In this document: one piece after another, positions 1 through 6,680 of the stretch | Position numbering within the stretch: position 1 is the stretch's first letter | Layout of the letters: every line of letters begins with the position of its first letter | Position numbers and translations under genes: made by a program | The notes under the pieces: model-generated | What the model saw: only the letters and a program-made list of their open reading frames with translations | Databases searched by the model: none | What the model was told of the DNA's origin: nothing | Origin: an uncultured Rikenellaceae bacterium | GTDB lineage: Bacteria; Bacteroidota; Bacteroidia; Bacteroidales; Rikenellaceae | Length of the DNA stretch: 10,017 nt | Direction of reading: 5' to 3' | Assembly (NCBI GenBank): GCA_949284665.1 | Contig: CASDWR010000182.1 | Coordinates: 1 to 10,017, forward strand

Positions 1-863
1 TTCTGATATTCGAGATTAAAAATACGCGTACGCAACTCTTCGAGAGCCTTGTCAAAATTCTTAAGCTGCGATTTCTGGTCCTGACACTGCACAACGATAC
101 CTGTAGGGATATGCGTCAAACGAATCGCCGAATAGGTAGTATTCACCGACTGGCCGCCAGGACCGGAGGCACAAAAAATATCCTTACGAATGTCATTCAT
201 GTTTAGTTCCAAATCAAACTCCTCAGCTTCCGGCAATACGGCCACCGAAGCTGCCGACGTATGCACACGACCCTGCGTCTCGGTCTGCGGCACTCGTTGT
301 ACGCGATGAACGCCCGACTCGTACTTGAGTGTACCGTAAACACCGTCGCCAATCACCTTCATGACTACCTCCTTGTAACCACCGGAACTGCCTTCCGAGA
401 AACTGTTGATCTCATACTTCCAACCTCGGCCCTCGATATATTTGATATACATTCGCAACAGATCCCCTGCAAAAATAGCCGCCTCATCGCCACCTGTCCC
501 ACCACGGATTTCGACAATGGCATTTTTGTCGTCCTGAGGGTCCTTCGGAATCAGGAGCAGTTTGATCTCCTCCTCCAGTCGGGCAATTTCCGGTTCCAAC
601 TCGGCAATCTCCTCGCGGGCCATTTCCTTCAATTCCTCATCTTTCTCATTGGCATACACATCTTTGGCCTCCTGAAGGTTGGACAATGCAATCCGATAAC
701 GATCGCTTGTCTCGACAATTGGTTTCAACTCTTTATACTCTTTGCTGAGAGTCATGAACTTCTTGGTATCCGCAATAACCTCCGGATCGGCCATCTGCTG
801 GCCGGTCTCCTCGAACTTCAGTTTCAAACCGTCCAGCCGGTTCAATATGGTACTATCTGCCAT
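1..863 (-). CDS. prfA: Peptide chain release factor 1 (RF1), 3' part outside the window
   Basis: RF1 recognises UAA and UAG in the ribosomal A site and triggers release of the finished protein. About 287 residues are visible out of the roughly 360 usual for the family; the C-terminal end lies beyond base 1. The protein starts [14 protein letters not shown] and opens with a helical, charged N-terminal domain (about residues 1-105). The codon-recognition motif reads PQT at residues 192-194, which is the PxT signature of RF1 and not the SPF of RF2. The catalytic GGQ is at residues 236-238 in the context [16 protein letters not shown]; its Gln is the usual target of the PrmC methylase. The start at 863 gives the expected RF1 N-terminus and is preceded by a -7 box at 884-891. 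The gene diverges from xseA. Identification is secure. Confidence 0.97.
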   Translation of the reverse strand, partial: MADSTILNRLDGLKLKFEETGQQMADPEVIADTKKFMTLSKEYKELKPIVETSDRYRIALSNLQEAKDVYANEKDEELKEMAREEIAELEPEIARLEEEIKLLLIPKDPQDDKNAIVEIRGGTGGDEAAIFAGDLLRMYIKYIEGRGWKYEINSFSEGSSGGYKEVVMKVIGDGVYGTLKYESGVHRVQRVPQTETQGRVHTSAASVAVLPEAEEFDLELNMNDIRKDIFCASGPGGQSVNTTYSAIRLTHIPTGIVVQCQDQKSQLKNFDKALEELRTRIFNLEYQ

Positions 864-883
864 AAACGTGTAATTTTCGGGTA

Positions 884-891
884 CAAATTTA
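884..891 (-). promoter_or_regulatory. Putative -7 box for prfA
   Basis: Read on the minus strand these bases are TAAATTTG, a full match to the Bacteroidota -7 consensus TAnnTTTG. The box lies about 20 bases upstream of the prfA start, giving a very short leader. No convincing -33 TTTG is seen at the normal 19-21 base spacing, so only the -7 element supports the call. Confidence 0.45.
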
Positions 892-928
892 ACCATTTTT
901 TTCACAATTCATGAAGCTCAGGCCTGGA

Positions 929-963
929 TGCGAAATTTCGCACGACCGAATCGGGGTTTCGCA
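929..963. promoter_or_regulatory. Perfect 14-base palindrome plus an extra half-site between prfA and xseA
   Basis: Bases 929-942 read TGCGAAATTTCGCA, a perfect palindrome. Its right half TTTCGCA (936-942) recurs at 957-963, exactly 21 bases further on, about two turns of B-DNA. The array sits just upstream of the xseA -7 box (973-980) and upstream of the prfA box (884-891), where a dimeric regulator controlling both directions would bind. What is seen is the symmetry and its position; a regulatory role is inferred and no known operator is claimed. Confidence 0.35.
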
Positions 964-972
964 GAAAATGGT

Positions 973-980
973 TACCTTTG
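973..980 (+). promoter_or_regulatory. Putative -7 box for xseA-xseB
   Basis: These bases read TACCTTTG, a full match to TAnnTTTG, 28 bases before the xseA ATG. The -33 element is not clear at the usual spacing. Confidence 0.5.
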
Positions 981-1008
981 TCCTCAACGGTAAATCGCCC
1001 ACACAAAA

Positions 1009-2385
1009 ATGTCCGACAACGATCGTCTTACCCTTTCCGGTCTGCAACGCCTCATCAAAGAGCGACTGGCCGAGAATTTTCCCGAACCGCTTTGGATTAC
1101 GGCAGAAATCGGTGAATTGAAGGTCAACTCATTCTCGGGACATTGTTATCTGGAACTGGTCGAGAAGGGCGGTGACAACGGTGTTCCGAAGGCACGAGCG
1201 AGTGCCGTTATCTGGCACCAACGATACGGCATGATCTCCTCCTATTTTCATGGGGCCACAGGACACGACCTCGAAGCCGGGATGAAGATTTTGGTTTGCG
1301 TATCGGTTACCTACCACGAACTATACGGACTCTCACTGCAAATCTCGGACATCGACCCGCTCTACACCCTCGGCGATCTGGAACAACAACGACAACGTAC
1401 CATACTCCAACTTCGCGAGGAAGGAGTATTCGACATGAACCGCGAACTGGACTTCCCTATCGTACCGCAACGCCTTGCGGTCGTTTCCTCACCCAACGCT
1501 GCAGGACTTCGCGATTTCATGAACGAACTGGCCGCCGGCGGATACCACCTTCGCGTGACACTGTTCGAATCGGTCATGCAAGGGCAAGAAGCCGAAGAAT
1601 CGATCGTTTCGGCATTGGAACGTATTGCTCTCCGCGAAAAGGAGTTCGACGCAGTGGCGATCATCCGTGGCGGCGGGTCGCAAAGCGACCTGAGTTGTTT
1701 CAACTCGTATCTGCTCTGCTGCAATATTGCCCAATTCCCTCTCCCGATCGTAACGGGCATCGGCCACGACAAAGACCAAAGCGTCGCCGACATGGTGGCT
1801 GCCATAGCACTGAAGACGCCGACCGCCGTAGCCGCATTTTTCATACAGAGACTGTCGGATTTCGAAAAACGGATCGATACCGCAGCCGAAGATCTGACAA
1901 GCGGAACAGCAACACGATTTCTCAAGGAAAAAGAACGTTTACGGCATATAAGTATCGATTTGCAACGCTGCACACGCGAATTCACCCACAATCTGGAGAC
2001 ACGGATAACCGCTTTGCAAATACGGCTGACACATCGTGCCGAACAAACGATCCACACAAGGATTGAACGACTCAAAACGTATCGGCTTATCATGAGCGAA
2101 CGGGTCGGACGCAATCTGTCGACCCAAGGCCAACGATTGGAGGGGGCATTGCGCATCATCGAAAACCGCGATCCGAAACGGTTGCTCAAAGCGGGTTTTG
2201 CCATCGTTCGGAGCGAAGGAGTTTGCATACACGACGCTACGGAATTGACCGTAGGACAAAACGTGTCGATTGTGTTTGCCCGGGGGAAAGCCGAAGCTAA
2301 AATTACGGATAATGGAAAAGAAAAAAATCGGTTACGCCGAAGCCCTTCGCCAAATCGAAGCGATTCTGGCGAAATTCAACGATGA
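1009..2385 (+). CDS. xseA: Exodeoxyribonuclease VII large subunit
   Basis: XseA is the catalytic subunit of exonuclease VII, which degrades single-stranded DNA from both ends in repair and recombination and works in a complex with several XseB subunits. The 458-residue protein has an N-terminal OB-fold (about 8-115, starting LTLSGLQRLIKERL). The nuclease core follows with the family blocks RLAVVSSPNAAGLRDF (155-170), RGGGSQSDL (220-228) and GIGHDKDQSVADMVA (250-264), then TPTAVAAFF (270-278). A long helical, probably coiled-coil arm covers about 280-385. The conserved C-terminal segment DPKRLLKAGFAIVRSEG ends the fold near residue 434. The last 24 or so residues are Arg/Ser-rich and lie over the start of xseB. 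The ATG at 1009 is chosen because it begins just before the OB-fold and follows the -7 box. Confidence 0.95.
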   Translation: MSDNDRLTLSGLQRLIKERLAENFPEPLWITAEIGELKVNSFSGHCYLELVEKGGDNGVPKARASAVIWHQRYGMISSYFHGATGHDLEAGMKILVCVSVTYHELYGLSLQISDIDPLYTLGDLEQQRQRTILQLREEGVFDMNRELDFPIVPQRLAVVSSPNAAGLRDFMNELAAGGYHLRVTLFESVMQGQEAEESIVSALERIALREKEFDAVAIIRGGGSQSDLSCFNSYLLCCNIAQFPLPIVTGIGHDKDQSVADMVAAIALKTPTAVAAFFIQRLSDFEKRIDTAAEDLTSGTATRFLKEKERLRHISIDLQRCTREFTHNLETRITALQIRLTHRAEQTIHTRIERLKTYRLIMSERVGRNLSTQGQRLEGALRIIENRDPKRLLKAGFAIVRSEGVCIHDATELTVGQNVSIVFARGKAEAKITDNGKEKNRLRRSPSPNRSDSGEIQR

Positions 2386-2506
2386 CAACCTCGACATCGA
2401 CACGCTGGCGGCCGAGGTAAAGCGAGCCTCGGAATTGATAAAACTCTGCAAGGAGCGACTGCACAAAGCGAGCGAAGAGGTAGACCGCATACTGAAAGAG
2501 GAATAA
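2312..2506 (+). CDS. xseB: Exodeoxyribonuclease VII small subunit
   Basis: XseB is the small helical subunit that binds the XseA arm and is needed for exonuclease VII activity. The 64-residue product MEKKKIGYAEALRQIEAIL... shows the family pattern: a YxEAxxxLExIL-like first helix (residues 8-19), a short turn rich in Asp (23-28) and a second helix DTLAAEVKRASELIKLCKERL, ending in charged residues. It is slightly shorter than the E. coli protein (80). The reading frame stays open back to 2270, but the ATG at 2312 gives the normal family N-terminus. It overlaps the end of xseA by 74 bases in the +1 frame, so translation of the two is probably coupled. Confidence 0.93.
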   Translation: MEKKKIGYAEALRQIEAILAKFNDDNLDIDTLAAEVKRASELIKLCKERLHKASEEVDRILKEE

Positions 2507-2690
2507 TTGCCTACTGCCGCCGCGAATCAAGGAGCCGATACGATTTCGTTCCACGGGAATGGGCACCATGCTCCGCGGTGATTCTCCAGGGACGTTCCGC
2601 CGGAGTCCCAGCCGGTATCCCGACAGGCACACTTTTTGCGACATCGGGTTATCCCCCGGACATACTTGTCTGTGGAATAACTGTTCTTGC
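2507..2690 (+). ncRNA. Structured spacer; candidate 6S-like or other non-coding RNA
   Basis: The spacer after xseB has several strong potential stems. GAATCA (2524-2529) pairs with TGATTC (2579-2584), and nested inside it GGAGC (2531-2535) pairs with GCTCC (2570-2574). TTCC/GGAA form an inner hairpin at about 2550-2560. GGGAC (about 2589) pairs with GTCCC (about 2606), with TCC/GGA nested inside. CCCGA (about 2619) pairs with TCGGG (about 2644), and GGACA/TGTCT (about 2658-2671) forms another hairpin. Two blocks, GAGCCGATA (2532-2540) and GCTCCGCGGT (2570-2579), match from memory the pRNA start region and a later conserved block of E. coli 6S RNA, in the same order. However, I could not find the long closing stem a 6S RNA needs, nor a -7 box upstream. 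A leader of the downstream glycosyltransferase gene is the main alternative. Confidence 0.3.
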
Positions 2691-2693
2691 CCT

Positions 2694-3947
2694 ATGTCCA
2701 GCAAATCATTCGTCATCACCGGCCTGTATGCATGGGATGGGTCCGGTTCCGAACCGGCCCAGGCCCTGGCAAATGAATTGTCGCATACATACGACGTACT
2801 TTACGTAAATCCACCCTCGGAACTCGCATCATTGCTCCGGGAACGGTCCCAACGGGATACATCCCGGAAAAAAAGAGCACTCTACGGCAATCGTTCAGCC
2901 ATCCGCCATTTGACCGAGCGATTGTGGATACTCGACCCGCCCATTCTGCTGTCGACCGCAACAAAAATCTATTCCGATGCCGTATTCGACTTCCTCAATC
3001 GACGGAATAGCCTGCGTTTCGGCGCCACCATCCGTTGGGCCATCGAATACATCGGACTCGAAAACCTGCATCTGATCATCTGCAACGATTTTTTCCGATC
3101 TTTCTATCTGGATGAAGTGCTCTTGCCTGAAAAAATGCTCTATTATCGCACCTGCAACCTTTCGGATTTCCCCCATTGGCATTATCACGGTCGACGACTC
3201 GAACCCCTGTTGACCGGACGTTGCGATGCTGCCGTCGCATCCAGCCAGCAACTGGCAGAAGACATCAGGCCTTACAATGCCAACACGTTCAACATAGGCC
3301 AGGGAAATGATATCACAGGCTGCCACTTTACCCGTATATACAAACTTCCGAGCGACCTGCGCGGTATCCGTCATCCGATCATCGGATGCGTGGAAGCTCC
3401 CGATACCCCACGGCTGTCTCCTTCTCTGCTCGCATACATCGCCTCCTCCTTTCCCAATTGTTCACTGGTAGTAATCGGATTGAAGGACGATCCTGCGGTG
3501 CACCATTGGTTGCATCGGCTCCATAATGTATACCTCCTGGACGCCAAGCCGACAGACCTATTACCCCATTATATCGCCGCATTCGATATCTGCATCGCCC
3601 CCGAAGAGATCGACGATCGATTTGCCGCCTCCTACAACCCCCATATCGCCCGATATCTTGCCCTCGGCAAACGAGTGATCGCATCGGCTACCGATGCAAT
3701 GGCTCCTTTCCTTCATCATCTTCCCCTGGCCGCAAACCGGGAAGAGTTCGTCCGGCAGACATATCAATCACTAATTCTCCCCGTTGCTCCGGACGAAGCC
3801 GAGAAAAGGCATCTTTTCGCCTCGTCCCTATCGTGGAAAACCTGCGTCGAAAGACTCTTATCCGTCCTTGAACTCCTCGATGAGCAACAAGGTGAAAGAT
3901 GTGGAAACGAACCGGAAACATTCGAGAGAGAGAGACTTTGCAATTGA
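2694..3947 (+). CDS. GT-B type glycosyltransferase (TuaH/GT4-like), substrate unknown
   Basis: A 417-residue cytoplasmic sugar transferase with two Rossmann-like halves. The N-terminal half begins FVITGLYAWDGSGSEPAQALANELSHTYDVLYVNPP (6-41), the usual glycine-rich start of a GT-B enzyme that has to find its way through host lipid or glycan acceptors. YYRTCNLSDFP (150-160) and a CDAAVASS segment (177-184) precede the hinge. The C-terminal half has IGCVEAPDTP (230-239), SLVVIGLKD (257-265), NVYLLDAKPTDLLPHYIAAFDICIAP (278-303) and NPHIARYLALGKRVIAS (315-331), the nucleotide-sugar binding region. The frame is open back to an ATG at 2559, but the 45 extra residues are Arg/Pro/Cys-rich, lie over the structured spacer and have no fold signature, so the ATG at 2694 is preferred. 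No partner genes of a polysaccharide locus are nearby, so donor and acceptor cannot be named. Confidence 0.8.
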   Translation: MSSKSFVITGLYAWDGSGSEPAQALANELSHTYDVLYVNPPSELASLLRERSQRDTSRKKRALYGNRSAIRHLTERLWILDPPILLSTATKIYSDAVFDFLNRRNSLRFGATIRWAIEYIGLENLHLIICNDFFRSFYLDEVLLPEKMLYYRTCNLSDFPHWHYHGRRLEPLLTGRCDAAVASSQQLAEDIRPYNANTFNIGQGNDITGCHFTRIYKLPSDLRGIRHPIIGCVEAPDTPRLSPSLLAYIASSFPNCSLVVIGLKDDPAVHHWLHRLHNVYLLDAKPTDLLPHYIAAFDICIAPEEIDDRFAASYNPHIARYLALGKRVIASATDAMAPFLHHLPLAANREEFVRQTYQSLILPVAPDEAEKRHLFASSLSWKTCVERLLSVLELLDEQQGERCGNEPETFERERLCN

Positions 3948-3991
3948 CCGCCGGAAGAGGAAAAGATCCCGGATATCGGACCGAAGGCTTA

Positions 3992-4031
3992 TCTCAAACC
4001 GCAAATTGAGACTCTGCATGAGAGATTTTTT
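3992..4031 (+). terminator. Two small hairpins ending in T6, possible terminator of the glycosyltransferase gene
   Basis: TCTCAA (3992-3997) pairs with TTGAGA (4006-4011), then CTCT (4012-4015) pairs with AGAG (4021-4024), followed after one base by six T (4026-4031). Alternatively ATCTC (3991-3995) and GAGAT (4022-4026) close both as one structure. The stems are short and AT-rich, so efficiency is doubtful, but the position between the two genes is right. Confidence 0.35.
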
Positions 4032-4044
4032 CATAAATAATTAC

Positions 4045-4052
4045 TATCTTTC
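4045..4052 (+). promoter_or_regulatory. Putative -7 box for the RelA/SpoT gene
   Basis: The bases TATCTTTC match TAnnTTTG except for the last position. They sit in TTACTATCTTT (4041-4051), a stretch that recurs at 9964-9974 before another gene start. The predicted leader is about 30 bases. Confidence 0.45.
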
Positions 4053-4074
4053 GGACGGTTTGTAAAGTTAATGC

Positions 4075-4079
4075 AGGAG
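4075..4079 (+). promoter_or_regulatory. Shine-Dalgarno-like AGGAG before the RelA/SpoT start
   Basis: AGGAG lies 8 bases before the ATG at 4088, the normal spacing. None of the other genes here has such a clear site, in line with the weak use of Shine-Dalgarno sequences in Bacteroidota. It settles 4088 as the start. Confidence 0.6.
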
Positions 4080-4087
4080 AAAAGAAC

Positions 4088-6265
4088 ATGTGCGATAGCG
4101 GAAAAGAGAGATATGCCGGTTTTTTCGACCTGATAGAAAAACTGTTCAGTCCGCAAAGCATTGAACTGATCTCCGCTGCTTTTTCCCAGACGGCACACGC
4201 CTTACAAGGGTTGACCCGATACGATGGTTCGCCACTGTTGGATCATTCGGTCCGCACGGCGGAAATCGTCGTCTCGGAAATCGGACTGGGTCGCAACTCT
4301 ACCATCGCCACCATCCTGCACGATGCGGTCCGCATGGGACTCGTCGAAATGGACATGGTCGGAAAAACATACGGCGATGCAGTGGAAAACATCCTCAAAG
4401 GGATGAATCTGATCTCTACCGTCCGGACGAAGGTCTCTTCGAAACAAGCCGACAACTTTCGCGACCTGATTATCTCCTATTCCGACGACCCTCGGGTGAT
4501 TCTCATCAAACTGGCCGATCGACTGGAGGTGATGCGATCGCTCGAAATGTTTCCCGAACCAAAACGCCGCAAAAAAAGTTGGGAGAGCATGAATCTTTAT
4601 GCCCAAATTGCCCATAAACTCGGCCTTTACTCCGTCAAAAGTGAACTGGAAGACCTTGCACTCCGCCATCTCGAACCTTCCGATTACAAACATATCGAGA
4701 ACAAACTCGCCGAAAGCGCCGCCGAACGCGACCAGTTTATCGCCCGTTTCATTGAACCGATCGAAAAAAAACTCGGCCAAACACCCATCAAATACCACAT
4801 CAAAAGCCGAACAAAATCGATCCATTCCATCTGGCGCAAGATGAAGCGAACGGGTGTACCTTTCGAAGAGGTATACGACATCTTTGCTATCCGCATTATC
4901 GTGGACTGCTCTCCGGAACAGGAAAAACAGGTATGTTGGGGCGTATACTCCATTGTTACCGATTTCTATACACCCAATCCCGACCGTTTGCGCGACTGGA
5001 TATCAATTCCAAAATCGAACGGATACGAATCGCTGCATACCACCGTAGTCACCGAAGACGGTCATTGGGTGGAAATTCAAATCCGTTCGGAACGGATGGA
5101 TGAGGTGGCCGAACGAGGTATCGCCGCCCACTGGCGTTACAAAGGTGTAGGGAAAAGCGGAATAAGCAACGAAGAGTGGCTTGCCCGCTTGCGCGAACTG
5201 ATGGAAGATACAGACAAAAGCCATTTGGCCTCTCGCCTCGACACGAAACCCTCCTCGGACGAGATTTTCGTCTTTACGCCCAAAGGCGACCTACGCAAAC
5301 TTCCCGTAGGAGCCACCGTATTGGATTTTGCATTCGACATCCATTCCAATGTAGGTGCCACTTGTACCGGTGCCCGTATTCAAGAACGGAATGTCTCTAT
5401 CAAAGAACCTCTCAAGAACGGAGATATCGTCCAAATCATCACGTCGAAGAATCAAAAGCCCAAACCCGACTGGCTCAATTTCGTCACCACGAGCAAAGCT
5501 CGCAACAAAATCAAGGCATGCCTGCGCGAAGAGGAGATCAAAGTGGCCAAACTCGGGCGCGAAGAGTTGGAACGGAAGCTCAAAAACTGGAAAATCTCCA
5601 TCGCCATCGATGACGCCGTAGCGGCCTTGTGCAAATATTACAAACTCAAGACGGGGATGGCTCTCTATGGACAGATCGCCGAGGGGAAAATCGATATCGC
5701 CGAAACAAAAGAGATCATCACCCGATATTTGAGCGGGGAGTTGTTCGAACCGAAAACAAGGCCGTCCGCAACACCTCAAAACAAATCCGCCAATGAGTCG
5801 GACAGCGGCGACACGTTGATTATCGATGATTCCGTTAAAGGGTTGGATTACAAACTCGGCAAATGTTGCAATCCGATATTCGGAGATGAAATCTTCGGAT
5901 TCACTACCGTCAGCTCCGGAATTACCATCCACCGAAGCGACTGCCCTAATGCCCAACGACTGAAGGAACGATACCCCTACCGGGTACTCGAAGCCCGATG
6001 GCGCGACAACTCCCGTCCGGGAAGTTTCATCGCCACGCTGCGCATTGTCGCCGAGGATTCCACTGGAATGGTAAACCGTATTACCGAAATGATTGCCACC
6101 GAATTGAAAATCAATATCCGTTCCATGAGCATCAATCCCGTTCGCGACGGCCGAATCAGCGGGCTGATCAATATCGAGGTACCCAACACCAGCACCGTGG
6201 ATATGGTTGCCTTCAATCTGTTGCGCATACGAGGAGTCGAAAAGGCGTATCGGGTCAACAGTTGA
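4088..6265 (+). CDS. RelA/SpoT-family (p)ppGpp synthetase with a degenerate hydrolase domain
   Basis: A full-length, 725-residue ribosome-associated alarmone enzyme. The HD hydrolase domain (about 45-200) keeps metal ligands H53, H78-D79 and D144 (KLADR), but the catalytic Glu-Asp after HD is Arg82-Met83 and the Asn expected at 148 is Val. The synthetase domain (about 225-370) is intact: KSRTKSIHSIWRKMKR (239-254), YDIFAIRIIV (263-272), PKSNGYESLHTT (308-319) and VEIQIR (328-333). At the EXDD/RXKD site it reads RLRD (300-303), closer to the basic form of Rel/SpoT enzymes than to the acidic RelA form. TGS (about 391-452), a helical region, a zinc-finger/conserved-Cys domain (CC at 593-594, HRSDC at 615-619) and a C-terminal ACT domain (about 646-723) follow. 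Likely role: making (p)ppGpp under starvation, with little or no hydrolysis. A second, hydrolysing homologue elsewhere in the genome is expected. The gene appears to be monocistronic. Confidence 0.93.
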   Translation: MCDSGKERYAGFFDLIEKLFSPQSIELISAAFSQTAHALQGLTRYDGSPLLDHSVRTAEIVVSEIGLGRNSTIATILHDAVRMGLVEMDMVGKTYGDAVENILKGMNLISTVRTKVSSKQADNFRDLIISYSDDPRVILIKLADRLEVMRSLEMFPEPKRRKKSWESMNLYAQIAHKLGLYSVKSELEDLALRHLEPSDYKHIENKLAESAAERDQFIARFIEPIEKKLGQTPIKYHIKSRTKSIHSIWRKMKRTGVPFEEVYDIFAIRIIVDCSPEQEKQVCWGVYSIVTDFYTPNPDRLRDWISIPKSNGYESLHTTVVTEDGHWVEIQIRSERMDEVAERGIAAHWRYKGVGKSGISNEEWLARLRELMEDTDKSHLASRLDTKPSSDEIFVFTPKGDLRKLPVGATVLDFAFDIHSNVGATCTGARIQERNVSIKEPLKNGDIVQIITSKNQKPKPDWLNFVTTSKARNKIKACLREEEIKVAKLGREELERKLKNWKISIAIDDAVAALCKYYKLKTGMALYGQIAEGKIDIAETKEIITRYLSGELFEPKTRPSATPQNKSANESDSGDTLIIDDSVKGLDYKLGKCCNPIFGDEIFGFTTVSSGITIHRSDCPNAQRLKERYPYRVLEARWRDNSRPGSFIATLRIVAEDSTGMVNRITEMIATELKINIRSMSINPVRDGRISGLINIEVPNTSTVDMVAFNLLRIRGVEKAYRVNS

Positions 6266-6273
6266 AACTGTTG
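6256..6273 (+). terminator. Hairpin across the RelA/SpoT stop codon
   Basis: CAACAGT (6256-6262) and ACTGTTG (6267-6273) form a perfect 7-base-pair stem closed by a TGAA loop that contains the TGA stop (6263-6265). A pyrimidine-rich run follows at 6281-6291. It may be a weak terminator or a 3' end that stabilises the message; the T tract is interrupted by C. Confidence 0.35.
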
Positions 6274-6680
6274 TACGGAGTTCCCCCTTTTGCCAGGACC
6301 CACACCATGACCATGCCTCAAACGACTTTCAGCTCCAACGTAGAGCAGCCTTTGCAAACGGCATGGGACCACTCATACCGAAATTCATGGTCAAACAAAA
6401 AACGGTCGAAAACATCGCAGGCCGATGGGACTCCGAGAAAACCGCATCGATTGCCTGATCTCATGGACGAATCCCCTACTCCGACCTGTTAAAACGGCTC
6501 GCTCTGATTGGATGTGAATGATTTTCAAGCGATATCGGGTCGGGAGGACAAAGTGTACCCCGCCGTCAACCGTCTACCCCTGCCTGCCGTAATGCGGATA
6601 TTCAGACACCGTCACAAGCCACTCTCCGCATCGCCGGAGAGTGGGAACGGGTCATCGCAAGGAAAAGTCGTATCTCAGGA
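6274..6680. other. Gene-free spacer between convergent genes
   Basis: About 400 bases with no convincing gene. Short open frames cross it (6207-6458 and 6508-6714 on the plus strand), but their products have no recognisable domain, no clear start signals, and the first overlaps the end of the RelA/SpoT gene. The only clear structure is the inverted repeat at 6619-6644. No tRNA, tmRNA, SRP or RNase P signature is seen. It may hold decayed coding sequence or an unrecognised small RNA. Confidence 0.5.
6619..6644. terminator. Perfect 10-base-pair stem-loop downstream of speA
   Basis: CCACTCTCCG (6619-6628) and CGGAGAGTGG (6635-6644) are perfect inverted copies around a six-base loop. The hairpin lies 37 bases past the end of the minus-strand decarboxylase gene and is the strongest stem in the convergent spacer. 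There is no T run on either side, so it is not a standard intrinsic terminator; it could act as a transcript-end barrier for either strand. Confidence 0.4.

Noticed and set aside
261..914. A 217-codon plus-strand open frame opposite prfA
   Set aside because: It is the antisense shadow of the prfA coding strand, which has full RF1 motifs.
1362..2228. A 288-codon minus-strand open frame and a 256-codon plus-strand frame within xseA
   Set aside because: Both lie inside the conserved xseA gene and have biased Arg/Ser-rich products without domains.
2648..2685. DnaA-box-like TTATCC and TTATTCC strings suggesting an origin
   Set aside because: Each has at least two mismatches to the 9-base box, there is no cluster, and there is no dnaA or dnaN nearby.
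2559..2693. A 45-residue N-terminal extension of the glycosyltransferase
   Set aside because: It has no fold signature, is Arg/Pro/Cys-rich and overlaps the structured spacer; the typical GT-B N-terminus begins at 2694.
2303..2719. A minus-strand open frame of 138 codons over xseB and the structured spacer
   Set aside because: It is antisense to xseB, has no domain, and the stems of the spacer explain its composition.
3784..4065. A 93-codon basic open frame bridging the glycosyltransferase and RelA/SpoT genes
   Set aside because: It overlaps the glycosyltransferase in another frame and its end runs over the hairpins and promoter.
5291..5956. A 221-codon minus-strand open frame inside the RelA/SpoT gene
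   Set aside because: It is antisense to the TGS and helical domains, whose motifs are intact on the plus strand.
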